A DNA stretch of 64,000 bases from Anisus vortex (Eukaryota > Mollusca > Gastropoda > Planorbidae). The number at the start of each line of letters is the position of its first letter. The first letter of the stretch is position 1. Shown piece by piece: positions 62,001 through 64,000 of this stretch. The notes beneath the pieces are model-generated. The model was given only the letters and a program-made list of their open reading frames with translations, was not told where the DNA came from and made no database searches. The translations under genes and the position numbers were made by a program. The stretch is from the NCBI GenBank assembly GCA_949126835.1, contig OX421495.1:30809671-30873670 (forward strand), read 5' to 3'.

Positions 62001-64000
62001 CTACAGTCAAGTTACTCTTATCTTTAAACTACAGTCAAGTTACTCTTATCTTTAAAGTACAGTCAACTTACTCTTATCTTTAAACTACAGTCAAGTTACT
62101 CTTAAGCTTCAACTACAGTCAAATTACTCTTATCTTTAAACTACAGTCAAGTTGCTCTAATCATTAAACTACAGTCAAGTTACTCCTATCTTTAAACTAC
62201 AGTCAAGTTTCTCTAATCTTTAAACTACAGTCAAGTTTCTCTTATCTTTCAACTACAGTAAAGTTACTCTTATCTTTAAACTACAGTCAAGTTACTCTTA
62301 TTTTTAAACTACAGTCAAGTCACTCTAATCTTTAAAGTACAGACAAGTTACTCTTATCTTTAGACTACAGTCAAGCTACTCTAATCTTTAAACTACTGTT
62401 AAGTTATTATCATCTTTAAACTACAGTATAGTCACTTTTATCATTAAACTACAGTCAAGTTACTCTAATCTTTAAACTACAGTAAAGTTACTCTAATCTT
62501 TAAACTACAGTCAAGTTACTCTTATCTATCAACTACAGTCAAGATACTCTTATCTTTAAACTAAAGTTAAGTTATTTTTATCTTTAATCTACAGTCAAGT
62601 TACTCTTATCTTAAAACTACAGTCAAGTTACTCTTATCTTTAAATTACAGTCAAGTTACTATAAACTTTAAATTACAGTAAAGTTACTCTAATCTTTAAA
62701 TTACAGTCAAATTACTCTTATCTGTCAACTAGTCAAGTTACTCTATTCTTTAAACTACAGTCAAGTTACTCTTATCTTTCATCTATAGTCAAGTTACACT
62801 TATCTTTAAACTACAAACAAGATACTCTTATCTTTAAAGTACAGTCAAGTTATTCTTATCCTTAAACTACAGTCAACCTGCTCTATTCTTTAAAGTACAG
62901 TCAAAAAACTCTTATCTTTAAACTACATTCAAAGTACTCTAATCTTTAAACTACAGTCAAGTTACTCTAATCTTTAAACTACAGTAAAGTTACTCTTATC
63001 TTTAAACTACAGTCAAGTTACTCTTATCTTTAAACTACAGTCAAGTTACTCTTATCTTTAAACTACAGTCAAGTTACTCTAATCTTTAAACTACAGTCAA
63101 GTTACTCTAATCTTTCAACTACAGTCAAGTTACTCTTATCTTTAAACTACAGTCAAGTTACTCTTATCTTTAAACTACAGTCAACTTACTCTAATCTTAA
63201 AACTACAGTCAAGTTACTCTTATCCTTCAACTACAGTCAACTGACTCTTATCTTTAAACTACAGTCAAGTTACTCTTATCCTTCAACTACAGTCAAATTA
63301 CTCTTATCTTTAAACTACAGTCAAGTTACTCTAATCTTTAAACTACAGTCAAGTTACTCCTATCTTTAAACTACAGTCAAGTTACTCTAATCTTTAAACT
63401 ACAGTCAAGTTACTCTAATCTCTTAACTACAGTAAAGTTACTCTTATCTTTAAACTACAGTTAAGTTACTCTTATCTTTAAACTACAGTCAAGTTACTCT
63501 TATCTTTAAACTACAGTCAAGTTACTCTTATCTTTAAACTACAGTCAACTTACTCTAATCTCAAAACTACAGTGAAGTTACTCTTATCCTTCAAGTACAG
63601 TCAACTTACTCTTATCTTTAAACTACAGTCACGTTACTCTTATCCTTCAACTACAGTCAAATTACTCTTATCTTTAAACTACAGTCAAGTTACTCTAATC
63701 TTTAAACTACAGTCAAGTTACTCTTATCTATAAAGTACAGTCAAGTTATTCTTATCCTTAAACTACAGTCAACCTGCTCTATTCTTTTAAGTACAGTCAA
63801 GTAACTCTTATCTTTAAACTACATTCAAAGTACTCTAATCTTTAAACTACAGTCAAGTTACTCTAATCTTTAAACTACAGTAAAGTTACTCTTATCTTTA
63901 AACTACAGTCAAGTTACTCTTATCTTTAAACTACAGTCAAGTTACTCTAATCTTTCAACTACAGTAAAGTTACTCTTATCTTTAAACTACAGTTAAGTTA
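56067..64000. repeat. 28-bp satellite array
   Basis: About 283 monomers of 28 bp, landmarks CTACAGTCAAGTTACTC followed by TTATCTTTAAA, running off the window end. Two main monomer types differ at one base: CTCTTATC and CTCTAATC. A 25-bp type (CAACTAGTCAAG) and a marker monomer CCTGCTCTATTC occur at 56107, 57365, 59323, 60219, 62877 and 63773. No genes. Confidence 0.97.
57529..64000. repeat. 3554-bp HOR of the 28-bp satellite
   Basis: Unit 57529-61082 is followed directly by 61083-64000, which repeats it at a constant offset of 3554. Checked pairs: CCAAGCTACT at 57557/61111 and 58117/61671; CTTAAGCTTC at 58547/62101; CCTGCTC at 59323/62877 and 60219/63773. I saw no difference between the copies. 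The second copy is cut by the window end. Confidence 0.85.

Noticed and set aside
56067..64000. CRISPR-like array of 28-bp repeats
   Set aside because: The repeats are directly contiguous with no spacers, no cas genes are present, and the context is a eukaryotic satellite.
1..64000. Centromere or telomere identity of the arrays
   Set aside because: No TTAGGG-type repeat and no CENP-B box-like motif was noticed. Satellite DNA alone does not prove chromosomal position.

Overview
The window is eukaryotic, almost certainly animal, non-genic DNA dominated by tandem repeats. Supporting signs are long AT-rich satellite arrays, a metazoan-type Ty3/gypsy retrotransposon, no host gene, and no tRNA, rRNA or bacterial-style gene structure. 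The species cannot be named from the sequence. An invertebrate such as a mollusc is possible, but that is a guess.

Layout. (1) Positions 1-56066 are a satellite with a basic unit of about 50 bp (48-bp and 58-bp variants are common), roughly 800 monomers, arranged in several nested higher-order repeats (HORs) of about 1.9-6 kb. (2) Five copies of one 1.36-1.37 kb non-satellite block lie inside this array at 1180-2550, 4605-5972, 7230-8590, 29968-31336 and 35695-37064. Each begins TGTCACG, ends GAGACA or GAGAAA, and is bracketed by the same 5-bp direct repeat GTCTG taken from a satellite monomer. I read this as one solo LTR that inserted once and was then multiplied with the surrounding satellite. 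(3) A complete 8016-bp LTR retrotransposon (18872-26887, minus strand) sits in the same satellite. Its two 1034-bp LTRs show no difference I can see, it has a 4-bp CATA target duplication, and it carries one intact 1591-codon Gag-Pol frame. (4) From about 56067 to the window end the satellite changes abruptly to an unrelated-looking 28-bp unit (about 283 monomers), itself organised in a 3554-bp HOR.

The only real coding region is the retrotransposon polyprotein: SAP-like N-terminus, SCAN-like Gag capsid region, CCHC knuckle, protease, integrase, reverse transcriptase, RNase H. Integrase lies upstream of reverse transcriptase. That is the order of Ty1/copia elements, but the domains themselves are Ty3/gypsy type (GPY module after the DD35E core, YLDD RT). 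This is the hallmark of the Gmr1-like group.

The pieces give a relative history. The 50-bp satellite came first. A gypsy-type LTR then inserted and collapsed to a solo LTR. Repeated rounds of unequal exchange spread satellite plus LTR as HORs, with indels in whole-monomer multiples. The Gmr1-like element jumped in last: paralogous HOR copies at 16314 and 32663 are still empty at the equivalent site.
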